The notes under the pieces were generated by a model, which ran no database searches, had not been told where the DNA came from, and saw only the letters and a program-made list of their open reading frames with translations. From assembly GCA_026120185.1 (NCBI GenBank), contig JANUWF010001491.1, positions 3,410,001-3,474,000 on the forward strand: a stretch of DNA of 64,000 nt, in the 5' to 3' direction. The stretch is from Voacanga thouarsii (Eukaryota; Streptophyta; Magnoliopsida; Gentianales; Apocynaceae). Of this stretch, positions 1 to 10,475 are shown in pieces (the first letter of the stretch is position 1; each line of letters begins with the position of its first letter). The position numbers and the translations under genes were made by a program.

Positions 1-971
1 AAATCTTTTTTGACAATTTGAAAAATTTAAATTTGAATTTATTTATTTATTTATTTTTTTTGTAGTTGTAATACCTTAGCAAGGTTGTGATTATATTTCT
101 TCTTTGGATATGAGATGTGTCATTCGTTTGGTGGATTCTTATTAAAATAGTTTATTGGATAGGATATGTTAAGACTTGAGAATTTGGATTAATCTTATTT
201 ATGCATTGGTATTTGAGTAGTATTTGACTCATCAAGTTTAAATATGGATAATGTGAGGAATATGAGAAATGTTGTTGGCTAACTGTTGCATTAGGGATTG
301 AATATTACTTAAGTTTAAGTTGTGTTGAGGAATGAGAAAATATTGTGGACAATTGCTGGGATTGTTGTTATTAAGGAAAAAAATGAGATAATTATTGATA
401 AGAAAAGAAATTATTTTTGCTTGATTATGGGGGCCAATACGGATAATAAAGAGAAATCTACTTTCTTGAGGCTATGAATTTCCAAAAGTAAAAGAAAAAA
501 ATAGAGTGTTGAAAAAATGATAAGAGAAGAGGCTAAAAGGGGGGCCAATATGATGTATGAAGAAAAATCCATGTACTTGAGGCTATCAATTCCCCAAGTC
601 ATTGAAAAAAAAAATTTAGAGAAAAAATTGTGAGTGTTTTCCTCAAAACATGACTTAAGTTATACAATATTTGGACTTATAATCCTTGACTTGTATGATT
701 CATGTTATCCACGCTTTTACTTGAAGGGAGAAATAATGTTCTGATACTAGGGTATAAACTTGTTTAATTCAACTTTAAGGGCCTTGAGATATCTTGTTTG
801 GTATAATGTTTTGTGAATGATTTCAAAGGGTTGAAAGAATGATAAGGCCATATATAAAGTTTGAAAGGTAATTATAATTTTGTCTATGTGAATTTTTTAA
901 AAGAATGTCTTGTCTTTCTTTATTTAAGGGCTTTGCTTGAGGACAAGCAAAGGTTCAACTATGGGGGTATG
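1..971 (+). mobile_element. Gyp-F: 3' internal tail of a gypsy-type element (partial)
   Basis: No convincing coding region is present; the stretch is AT-rich non-coding DNA. It ends with TTGCTTGAGGACAAGCAA followed by a run of G (ATGGGGG) just before TGATAGGGGC. The Gyp-A/B family has the same arrangement at its 3' end (GAGGACAAGCAA, polypurine tract, TGATAGGGGC), so this is read as the end of the internal region plus polypurine tract of a related element on the plus strand. Its coding part would lie to the left of the window. The assignment rests on this one junction and the LTR that follows. Confidence 0.6.
429..650 (+). repeat. Imperfect tandem duplication, about 111 bp period
   Basis: GGGGGCCAATA recurs at 429 and 540. 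Both copies continue with an AAAGAGAAATC / GAAGAAAAATC block, then CTTGAGGCTAT, AATT and C/A-rich sequence. The copies have diverged. It lies in the non-coding tail of Gyp-F and no function is evident. Confidence 0.5.
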
Positions 972-2183
972 TGATAGGGGCAAAATTCACCTATATTTTC
1001 CTAGTTATTTGGGGGTGTTTTGGGATACATTTGTTGTAATAACTAGGTATATTCCTTCATATTTGATATTTTACCCTTGGAAAGGTGTTTTAGAATTTTA
1101 TTACAGAAAACATCGAGAAAACGAGAAAACCGTCGCTATCAGTACACGGCCAGCACTGGCTGTGACCCACGGAGTAGGTGCAGGCCCCAATCTGGAACAG
1201 GGGAAATTTTTTGAAGAAAAAATAGTGCACGACTAGGCTGATGGAGCACGGCTGGGCAGATAGAGCACGGCTGACGTCGGCTCCATTTTGGTCCATGTTG
1301 GTGAGCTTTCCAATTTTTGCGCAGATTTGGTAATTTCCAAGAGTTTTTGGTAGTTTCCAATCTATACTTGGCCCAAAACTCTTAGGGGATGAATTTTAGC
1401 ATTTTGGAAGTTTATTTAAACAAGAGAAACACAAGATAAGAGTATGAATTCAAGGATCAAATCTACAAATTACTTTTAAAGAATGAGGAATTCATCACAT
1501 CAAGAAGCATTGTTCAATAGAGTCTTCTAGGAAGAAGAAAGAGGCTTGTCTATGACCTTTGGCCTTTGTTTTCTTTTACTAGAATAATGATGTATTTGAT
1601 GTTTCCATTGTAATTTGATAATATTTTGGGATTTATGATTTTTGTATTAATTTAGTTATTTGATTAATTTTCTATCATTCTTAGTGTTTGATTACTTGTG
1701 ATCATAGAAGAATTAATGAAGTTAGACTTACTTTTAATTGACTTGGGAAATAATATTAGAAGTTGATTTAATCTTATTGATTTTATATTTGTAATTTCTT
1801 AACCGACATGGGAAAGGAAATTAAGACCAAAGAACCTAAGTAATAAAAAACTAGTTAATTTCGCCTAGAGTATAGGGTTGTTAACTAATGTCATGTTTCT
1901 AAGAAATTGTGTTTAATGCATCTTTTGGTTATGTTGGTTTGATTGAGAAATCTACTAATTTAATCAAGAGATAGTGATTTCATGGATTGGGAAAGAAGTG
2001 GAGTCTATATAAGTGAATTCAAGAGTTGGGAAATGATTAAACTTTACTTTATATTCCTTCATGATACCAAGATGATGATTAGTTGAGATAGTTGTTAAAT
2101 GATTCATTTTATTGTTTTTTAGGATAGTTGTCTAAATTGCATATTCATACATCCTTGAATTGTACATATTTCTTAACCCCTCA
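972..2183 (+). mobile_element. Gyp-F LTR (probable, about 1.2 kb)
   Basis: Starts TGATAGGGGC, as in the Gyp-A/B LTRs, and has the same order of landmarks: an AGTTATTTGGGG block, a GC-richer segment near 1135-1290 (GGCCAGCACTGGCTG, GGAGCACGGCTG), a possible TATA-like TTATTTAAA at 1410-1418, an AAGAAGAAAGAGGCTTGTCTATGA block, then AT-rich sequence with GACATGGGAAAG. It probably ends at CCCCTCA (2183), which is not the ending of Gyp-A/B. The right boundary is inferred because Gyp-D protease sequence begins directly after. The internal region on the other side of this LTR is not visible, so solo LTR versus 3' LTR rests on the polypurine tract to the left. Confidence 0.55.
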
Positions 2184-2647
2184 TGGCTTATTAATTCCAT
2201 AGGCCAAGTACCCAGTACACGCATTTTTAATTATTTTCTGGGCCTTAAGTCCTAATATGCAAGTATTACTTTTCGTCCCAACCATGTCTACGATTTCCAA
2301 TATAGATTTCCTTGGTAGATGGAATTTTACTACTTTAGGTCTACAGTTAACTTGATTATGATGCTGGGATAGCTAGTCCATACCTAAGATAGCATCTTAG
2401 TCTTCTATGGGCAAACATATCAAATCTCCTCCAAAATTTCATTTCCTACTAAGATCTTACATTCCTTATGTACTTTCTCACTATTCATTTACTTTCCTAA
2501 TGGGGTACCAATAAGCATCTCTTATGAAGGTTCTTCCCCCTTTTTATCCCCACAGCATCAAGAAATACATTGGTAATAAAGGGATGCGTAGAACTGGGAT
2601 CTACCAATACTTTCGCATCATGATTTAAAGCTAAGGAATGCACCTTT
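2184..2647 (-). pseudogene. Gyp-D protease-region fragment
   Basis: On the minus strand this reads ..ALNHDAKVLVDPSSTHPFI, which matches the gypsy aspartic-protease region where VLxDSGSTHSFI is usual; here the active-site DSG has become DPS. Farther on, GLKAQKIIKNACTGYLAY resembles the conserved (I)SALKAxRLLxKGCxGYLA segment downstream of gypsy proteases. Several stops interrupt it. Its upstream part continues at 37112 on the far side of Cop-1: the reading joins as ..HVIIVKA then KVHSLALNHDAKVL.., showing that Cop-1 inserted here. The rest of pol is missing; the sequence is cut at about 2184 by the Gyp-F LTR. Confidence 0.6.
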
Positions 2648-4032
2648 TGTTAGCATCATGCTCCAGAGGCAATCACTTGTACGTTGTATATGATACATTT
2701 TATTTTAAGAAAAGGTGTTATTTATCTTACAGTTTCTTTTCTTTACTTTTGTGTAATATAACTGTTAGATAAAGTTCCTAGTACAACACTGTGTTAACGA
2801 AATCATGATAGAGATCATAATATAAGATTCATACTACACTGTATAGTGTCAGTACTTAAATAGTCCTTAGTCGTAGTATTAATGAGACAGGACATCATTA
2901 TTGCGTTAGGACTAGCATGTGTTAGACTTCCTAATTTGATCAAGCGGTGGTTCTCATATCTATGAGTATTGAGATACTCAAAGTTAACACGTGGATGCTT
3001 GTTAATGTAATAAGTTCTTTGGATGACTTAGCTATGAGATAATCGCATGCATAACTATTTAGTGCCAGTGATATAATCTCAATATAGCAGACGTGTAAGT
3101 ATCCTTAGACTTGAGATCTGCAAGGTACTTTGTTTGCTGAGCATTGTGCTTCAATTCCAATCTCTTGAGCCAGATCGAGGGCCACCTATGGGATGGATAT
3201 TGGTAACATTTTGAGGTAAACGAAAGTAGTTGAAAGGGTCGATAAAGGATTCACCACTCTTAATAACAGGGGCGAATATCTCATGGCCACTTGTAGGAAT
3301 TACTACTCGAGAAGTCCTTAGCTAAGGTGATTGTGTATTGGAAACAGTTCCAATTGATACACATCTATAGTAGTGGGTTCCTGGTACAAGTACAATTATA
3401 TTCCGGCTAGATTTAATATATATTTTGGAGGCAGTTGGCCCTAATTTTGCACTCTAAACTGAATGAGATATTGTATGGTGAAAGGAGTTAACTGTACCAT
3501 AGTTTGTTATTGAAGGGTTCATGTCAAGATACTTGATTTCTTGGACTCCTGGGTGGTCTTGATGTGTTGCTAGATACTACTCATGATATGGGACTATGGG
3601 TTTATTAATTGATGAATTAATAAACTAATCTTGATTAGAATCAATATGATTAATTCTAATTAATTATGGATTACTAATCACAAAGACATTTAGATTTATT
3701 CATGTTCGCTACCAATTGATGAGGAAACCTAATAGGTCACACACAATAGATGATTATATACTCAAGATATTATTCGACAATATAGTGGCATTAATTGCAA
3801 GAAAGAAAAGTTGTTATAGCCAAATTATAATTAGTTATAAATTATGGTCCAAATTGTAATTGTGAGAACTTCATGTTTCCAAATACAATTAGGGAATTCT
3901 AACTGTTTTAGAATTCTCAGTTGGAGTATTTTCAGTAGGGTTATTTCGTGGTATATAGGATATATTCGATTCCTTGTATGAGGGGGGTTAATGAATTACA
4001 ACTCCAAACCCTAGAGGACATACGATCATTTT

Positions 4033-4075
<43 letters not shown>

Positions 4076-4414
4076 GTTCTTCACCATAAACCCTAGCTAC
4101 CATCTTGTTTCTGCTAGCATAGAAAACCTTGGTGATTGAGAGTGATTCTCCGTGTGGATTTCTATTACAGATAATCACACACTATGATTGTAGTGGTTCA
4201 ACGTTCAACTCTCATGGTGTTTTATCAAGAAGATTGTTGGATCGCACCTCGACTTGAAGAAGAAAAAAATTTGTATTTCAAATGCTTAAAGAAAGGTAAA
4301 GTTGTTACCTTTATTCTCTTTATGTCTTGTTTTCCATACTATGCGGATCGTAGGTTGGTATCTCGTTTTTATTTTTTCGCTGCTCCATATATGATATGCA
4401 AGAGATACCCAACA
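2648..4414 (+). mobile_element. Cop-1 5' LTR (1767 bp)
   Basis: Begins TGTTAGCATCATGC and ends GAGATACCCAACA directly before the primer site. It is paired with 35358-37111. A TATA-like TATATAGGA lies at 3952-3960 and recurs in the other LTR at 36664. A (CT)n microsatellite at about 4036-4072 is uninterrupted here, but shorter and interrupted in the 3' LTR (36744-36767). Short AATTAATTA-rich segments near 3600-3670 are shared with the other LTR and with Cop-2. Confidence 0.9.
4036..4072 (+). repeat. (CT)n microsatellite in Cop-1 5' LTR
   Basis: An uninterrupted CT run about 37 bases long. The equivalent site in the 3' LTR has a shorter, interrupted run, so the length changed after insertion in at least one LTR. 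Confidence 0.9.
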
Positions 4415-4415
4415 G

Positions 4416-4428
4416 TAGTATTAGAGCC
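4416..4428 (+). other. Cop-1 primer-binding site (initiator tRNA-Met type)
   Basis: TAGTATTAGAGCC lies one base after the LTR end. It differs from the usual plant copia site TGGTATCAGAGCC at two positions, as expected from decay. Confidence 0.8.
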
Positions 4429-5834
4429 TTGCTATGTGTGGTTTGCAGACATTGTTTCTTGCATGAAAAGCAATTTTCATAAGTTCGTGTTTGTCTTTAT
4501 TCACTGTGAAATTTTCTTTTCACTCGAGTCGAAATTGTTTCGAGCATTGTGGGTTGGGTCCGAAGCACAATATGCTTGTGTAATAGTTACAGCATATTTC
4601 AAAAAATATCTTCTTTATGTGCTAAAAGTTTTTTTTTTTTTTTTGAAGAAAAACGTTTTCACTACAAAAGACGGGACCCAAAAGCATTTTCTCAAAATTA
4701 GTTTTGAGACAAGCAATTTTATTTTTCAAAATAGTGATTCCAAAAATTTAAAATTAATGTATTTTTCTAAAATATTGATTTTAGAATTTGATTTTTTTCC
4801 AAAATAGTGATTTTGGAATAATAAAAACCATATGTTTATTTTGTTTAAGCATAATTAATGGCATGATGGATGGTTATGGAATAAAACCAATTATATCTGT
4901 TCATGCATTTTATAGTTTTGGTTTTTTATGAAATATGGCCTGTGTGTCCTGCCTTCTCTACAATACTAATGTAATTCGCTTCTCATCTAACTCCCCTCAA
5001 ATGTAACTCGAGGTTTTCTCCTTTTAGGAAATTATGTAATTAGTTTACATAGGTTAGATAGGAGTAGCATTATTCTACTTGGAGATGGCAACCAAAACAA
5101 GGCGAGAAGGTAGGACCTTCTACTTAAATCATGCATGAACACATTAGGTTAACTGTATTAATTTCTTTTATGGCACAAAGAAATTAATTTAGGGTAAAGT
5201 CCATAACCATAGCACGTAATTGCTTCATTACCATGATTATTAATTATGTGATTTATTGACTTTTATGCATGTCATTTGTTGAAATCACTAAAGAACCAAA
5301 TCCCTCAATTAATATTAAACCTAATTCATTTCGTTAATATAGTAAGAATGAGCGTACTTTTTCGAGATTAGGTTGTTGGGCAAACCCAAGCCTGTGTGGC
5401 GTCGAGCATGTTCAAGCTGTGGAAATAAATTCCTGATTAACGGATTGGGTTTAACTAAATTCTTCATCCCAGTTGGGCAAACATAAGTATAAAGAAATTT
5501 AGAGAAAAAGTTAGGGTATCCCTAAAGGCTTTGAGATTAAAATTTGTTAATCACCTAATGATCTGGTAATTACATATGATGTAATTGGTATTGGATACCT
5601 ACCAATGAACTCAAAGGTAGCTTGTTGGGCAAACCCAATGTTATTCTTGAGGAATTTAGATACCAGTCCACTAGGAAAGCTTCCAATGGACTTTCCCAAA
5701 TCAGTTGTGGGGGCTATTAGTTTGAGTAAAATAGTGGAGTAAAAATGCGTTTAATTAAAGTCCTAATTATTTGCATTTCATATGCATATGCAATGGCTAA
5801 TACTCTCGATCTTTAAATCTAGGACACTTACATC
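4429..5834 (+). other. Cop-1 leader between primer site and gag
   Basis: About 1.4 kb of AT-rich, mostly non-coding sequence. It contains the hairpin array at 4690-4818 and a repeated phrase TTGGGCAAACCCAA (near 5373 and 5623, with a related GTTGGGCAAACATAA near 5473). A 207-codon open frame from 4184 crosses the LTR, primer site and this leader; it has no recognisable domain and is treated as chance. Confidence 0.65.
4690..4818 (+). repeat. Array of short inverted repeats in Cop-1 leader
   Basis: Perfect inverted repeats with four-base loops: 4690-4709 (TCTCAAAA, loop TTAG, TTTTGAGA), 4765-4786 (TTCTAAAAT, loop ATTG, ATTTTAGAA) and 4797-4818 (TTCCAAAAT, loop AGTG, ATTTTGGAA). A broken unit lies at about 4727-4748 (TTCAAAAT, AGTG, ATTCCAAAA). 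Starts are 32-38 bases apart. Arm changes between units are matched on the other arm (CC with GG, CT with AG, TC with GA). The same design occurs in the Cop-2 leader. A role in RNA dimerisation or packaging would be inference. Confidence 0.75.
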
Positions 5835-6762
5835 ATGTCAACAAACCTAAACCTACGTAGCATCTTGGAAACTAACAAGTTAACCGAATCAAACTATCTC
5901 GACTAGTATAGAATTTTGAGAATCGTTCTCAAATCAGAAAAGTTGCTCTACGTGCTAGATGCTCCTATTCCGCCACCACCAACTTAAGATGCTCATATTG
6001 ATGAGCATGTTGTTCACAAAAGGCACAAAAAGGATAGTGATATAGCATAATGTATTATACTAGCATCCATGACTCTTGAGTTGCAAGAACAACACGAGCA
6101 TATAGATGCTCAATCGATCATATTACATCTTCAAGAGCTGTTTGACGCCCAAGCTAGAATTGAGAGATACGAGATCTCAAAGCAACTATTCCGTTGCAAA
6201 ATGGCAAAGGGTTCTTCTGTGGCCACTCAAGGACAGAAGATGCTTGGGCTTAATAGAGAAGCAAGGATCACTCGGGTTCACGATGGACCATGACATAAGT
6301 ATTGACTTAATTCTACAATCTTTTCCTAATAGTTTCGCACAATTTGTGATTAACTATTAGATGAATAAGATTAAGTCCACCATTCCTGAGTTGATCAATC
6401 TTCTCAAAACTGCGGAGTCCTCCATGAAGAAGGATTCCATTGTAGTTTTAATGGTAGAATCTTCTTCTTCTAAGAAGAAAGTTTAAAAGAAGAAGAAGGC
6501 TCCCATGAAGCCAAAAGGTGGTGTGAAGAAGAAGGACACTACTACCAAGGACCCATGCTATCATTGTGGTAAGATAGGCCATTGGAGGTGCAACTGCAAG
6601 GCCTACTTGGAGAGCGTTAAGGATAAGAAACAGAAGGAGAAGCTTTCAAGCACTTCTACTTCTACTCCGAGTATGTTTATGATTGAGAAAAATATTGCCT
6701 TTAGAAATGAGATATGGGTATTAGATACCGGATGTGGATCTCATTTGTGCAATAACTTGTAG
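5835..6762 (+). pseudogene. Cop-1 gag with zinc knuckle and start of protease
   Basis: The start is the ATG at 5835 (MSTNLNLRSILETNKL..), matching plant copia gag proteins of the UBN2 type, which coat the RNA in virus-like particles. The middle contains LEHIDAQSIILHLQELF-like sequence at 6069-6200. Stops occur early (YLD then stop where W is expected) and again before CIILASM. A frameshift near 6240 moves the frame to ..SLGFTMDHDISIDLILQSFPNSFAQFVINY. A CCHC zinc knuckle (CYHCGKIGHWRCNC) lies near 6556-6597 and the protease motif WVLDTGCGSHLC at about 6715-6753. A second frameshift lies near 6750. The protein cannot be made intact. Confidence 0.85.
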
Positions 6763-8920
6763 GGACTACAGGGTAGCAGAAAGGCTAGAGAAAGGCGATG
6801 TGGACCTATGTACTACAAATGGGGCAAAGGTTGCTGCACTTGCTATGGGGACATACGAGCTAAACCTGCTTTCGAGATTAGTTCTAGAATTGCAAAATTG
6901 TTATTATGTATCAGTTTTAATGAAAAACATTCTCTTAGTCGCGTGTTTAGACTTAAATGGATTTCATTTGATATTTAAAAATAAATGTTGTTCTTTTTCA
7001 TTGAATGATATTCATTATGGTTCAACAACTCTGGTTAATGGTTTATTTGTTCTAGACTTGGATAATCCAATTCTCAATATAAACAATAAGAAATCTAAAA
7101 TAGATAACTCTGACACCTCTTATTTATGGCATTGTCATTTGGGCCATGTAAATGAAAATTGTGTTTCAAAGTTACACAAACTTGGTGACTTAGGGTTATT
7201 TGATTATGAATCATATGGCACATGCGAGTCTGGTTTACTAGGTAAAATAGCTAAAACCCCTTTTTAAGGAAAAGGAGAACTGGCCAAGGAGTTATTAGAA
7301 CTCATACATTCTGATGTATGTGGCCCAATATCAACACAAGCAAGATGAGGTTATAACTATGTCATAACCTTTATCGATGATTTCTCACGATACGGGTATT
7401 TGTATTTAATGAAATATAAATTTGAGGCCTTTGATAAGTTCAAAGACTTCAAGAATGAAATAGAGAAATAACATGACAAAAGTATTAAGACTCTAACATC
7501 TGATTGTGGAGGGGAATACTTAAGCCAAGAGTTTCTGAGTTATCTTAGAGATAATGGAATATTATCTCAATGGACTCCACCACATACACCTCAACATAAC
7601 AGTGTATTTGAGAGAAGGAATCGAACCCTTCTAGACATGGTATGGGCCATGATGGCTTTTGCAGACCTACCAAAATCATTTTGGGGGTATGCACTAGAGA
7701 CTTCTGTTTATATACTAAACAGAGTTTCGACAATATCCATTCATTCTACCCCATTTGAGATGTTCTTTGGTACGAAACCAATGTTATCTCACTTGCGAGT
7801 ATGGGGTTGTCCTGCCTTTGTGAAAATGCCACAGTCAGACAAACTTGATAATAAGTCTAACAAGTGTTTGTTTGTGGGATATCCAAAAGAATCCTTCGGA
7901 TATTACTTTTACCTACCATTTGAAAACAAAGTGTTTGTTTCGAAGCATGCTGTCTTCTAAGAGAAGGAGCACATGCTCAAAGGGGATAGTGGAAGTAAAA
8001 TTCAACTTAGTGATGTTCATGAAGATCAAACAAATAAGGATTAACCGTTTGATCCCACATCTATTGAGAGAATATATGAATCTTCTACTACACAAGTACC
8101 TTATAGGTGTAGTAGGATACGTGTGGCACCTAATAGATATGGATTTCTCATTAGTGACCACAATGACGTATTGCTCATAGATAAAGATGAGCCTACTACC
8201 TACAAAGACGTTCTGAACAGTTCAGAATCTGGCAAATGGCTTATGGCCATGAAGCCAGAGATGGATTCCATGTACGACAACCAAGTATGGACTTTGGTTG
8301 ATCCACCTTAAGGAATTAAACCTATTGGGTGCAAATGGATTTTCAAAAAGAAAATGGAAATGAATGGTAATCGAGTTACCTATAAAGCACGACTAGTGGT
8401 GAAGGGTTTTCGTCAATGTATTGACTATGACGAAACCATCTTGCCCGTATCCATGTTGAAATCCATCAGGATATTCCTAGCCATTGTTGCTTATTATGAT
8501 TATGAGATTTGGCAAATGTATGTGAAAACAACTTTCCTAAACGAAAATTTGACTGAGAAAGTATATATGACATAACCTGAGGGTTTCACATCCAGTGATG
8601 GCACAAAGGTGTGTAAGCTGCAAAGGTCCATTTATGGACTTAAGCAAGTTTTCAGGAGTTAGAACATCCGTTTTAATGAAACAATCAAAGAGTTTGATTT
8701 CATTCAAAACATGGATGAGCCTTGTGTATACAAGAAGATCAGTGGGAGCGTAATCGTTTTCTTATTACTTTATATAGAAGACATATTGCTAATAGGTAAT
8801 AATATACCTTTCTTGCAAATGGTTAAAGTTTGGTTGTTCAAACAATTCTCCATGAAAGACCTTGGAGAAGCAACCTATATTCTAAGAATAAGGATTTATA
8901 GAGATAGATCCAAAAGGTTG
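6734..8920 (+). pseudogene. Cop-1 pol, integrase and first part of reverse transcriptase
   Basis: One frame runs from 6734 to 8920 with several stops. Order: integrase zinc region (WHCHLGHVNENC.. CESGLLGK, with one of the paired cysteines changed to G), integrase core with D (HSDVCGP, 7313), D (LTSDCGGEY) and E (NSVFERRN), then WGYALETSVYILNRV and the LFVGYPK segment. Reverse transcriptase follows from about 8190 (TYKDVLNSSESGKWL). Two catalytic positions are damaged: the first Asp (MDVKTAFLNG in relatives) is Tyr at 8519-8521, and the YxDD box reads YIED (Glu at 8777-8779). Gyp-A is inserted after ..YRDRSKRL at 8920; the frame resumes at 34691. Confidence 0.9.
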
Positions 8921-10431
8921 TGATGCGTAAGGATTTGGGTATAAGAATCATATAAAAACTAAGCACATTCCCAATCAACTTTACATTAAAACGTTAACCC
9001 CAAATTACACATATGAGCAAGCGTACTCATCATTAACATAGCATAGGGTTCAAACAAGTGTCGATCCTCAAGGAACAAGTATACACTCATCACATTTCTT
9101 TCATTGTTTAACCGACTCAACAAAGCGAAAAAATGAAATAAAACAAAAGAAAATAAAAATAAAAATAAAAATATATACATGTCAAGGATAGAGAAGTATG
9201 TAACTTAAACCATTGTTTAGACAAACATGATCTTAAAGTACCTAACCATTTTCATAACTAATCATTCTTTTGGCACTATGAAGGACTAAGATAAATTAGC
9301 ATCACTTGGTCTGTCTCAACTAATTCATCCATAACATGCATTAAACACAATCCTTGATTAAATTTCCTTGGTCTGGCAAATTTAAAACATGAAATGAATC
9401 AATGAATCCTTAGTCTGATAAACATCAATTAACCATTAATTAACATTTAATTACTCAATCCTCAGCAATTAACCTCTTTGTTTTAGCAAGTTAACAGCCA
9501 ATAAATATGAAACTAATCAATTGCAACCATTATCAACCTCTTTGCTCTAGCAAGTTAACAAAAAGAAACAACTAATTAATCTCGTAATATGCCTAAGTAA
9601 TTAAATACCAAGAAGAACAATCAATTAATTAAAAGATCAAGTAACTTTAAAAATTATGAATATCTAAAACAATGTCGAATTACAATAAAACAATTAACAT
9701 ATCACTGTTCAAGAAAAAGAAAACAAAGTAAAAGAAAGCACTCATAGACAAGCCTCATTCTTCTTCCTTTGAAGACCTTCTTGCAAAACCCTCCTTGAAT
9801 TGAAGAATTTCTCATTTGATTGAGTGATTTTCTGTGATGATCAATGATTTCTCTCCTTTTACCTTGTGTTTTTCATCTATTTATAGGCTTAGGAAGTGCC
9901 TAAACTCGTAGGTATAATGTTATTGGCTGAGTAGAAGTTAGAAGATACTAAAACTCCATAGATTATCAAAACCTGCATAGAAAAAATCAAGCACTGCCTT
10001 AACTTCAGGGTACAGCCAGTGCCGTCTTGGCTCTCGGAGCCGACATCGGTGGTGTTCTGGTTCTATATTGTTTGTCGATTTTTCTCTGAATTTTGCATAA
10101 TGAAGACCATAATGCAGCCGGCGCCATCTTGACTCTTGGAGCTGGTGCTAGTTCCACTTTGTTTTGCTCTGTTTCACCAATTTTCCGTCTCTTCGAAGTT
10201 CGTGTCAACAGTGGATGGTCGGCGCCGGTTCCAGTGCCCTAGCCTGTGCCACCTCTAATCTATTTTGCGACGTTTTATTTCATTTTACCCCAAAAATCTG
10301 TAATAATGAACAAAACACCTTTCCATGGGTAAAATCTCAAATATGAAGGAATATGACTAGTTATTGAACAAAATGTATCGCAAAAGAACCTCAAATAACT
10401 AGGAAAAATATGACTAATTTAGCCCCTATCA
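8921..10431 (-). mobile_element. Gyp-A 3' LTR (1511 bp)
   Basis: Plus-strand ends are TGATGCGTAAGG and AGCCCCTATCA. Paired with 33159-34685. A TATA-like element reads TATAAATAG on the minus strand at 9877-9885. Three GC-rich modules lie at about 10013, 10115 and 10213. Middle parts hold repeated TTAACCTCTTTG(G)TCTAGCAAGTTAA-type phrases (near 9465-9555). Confidence 0.92.
10013..10255 (-). repeat. Three GC-rich modules, about 100 bp apart (Gyp-A 3' LTR)
   Basis: Each module holds a GGCGCC-like core, then TTGRCTCTYGGAGC, then a second GC-rich half. In this LTR the cores are mutated more than in the 5' LTR (for example CCAGTGCCG for CCGGCGCCG). The surrounding DNA is strongly AT-rich. Function unknown. 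Confidence 0.7.
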
Positions 10432-10475
10432 TATTCCGCGACACTTGGCTCTTTGCTTGTCCTCAAGCAAAGTAT
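10432..10475 (-). other. Gyp-A 3' polypurine tract region (damaged)
   Basis: On the minus strand this reads GAGGACAAGCAAAGAGCCAAGTGTCGCGGAATA before the LTR. Gyp-B has AAGTGTGGGGCAATA in the same place, so the G-run that primes plus-strand synthesis has been interrupted by C here. This presumably happened after insertion. Confidence 0.75.

Noticed and set aside
937..1236. 99-codon open frame at the Gyp-F LTR start
   Set aside because: It crosses the polypurine tract and LTR boundary and has no recognisable motif.
4184..4807. 207-codon open frame, the longest not assigned to a domain in the left part
   Set aside because: It runs from the Cop-1 LTR across the primer site into the leader, is F/K-rich and shows no domain; it is treated as chance.
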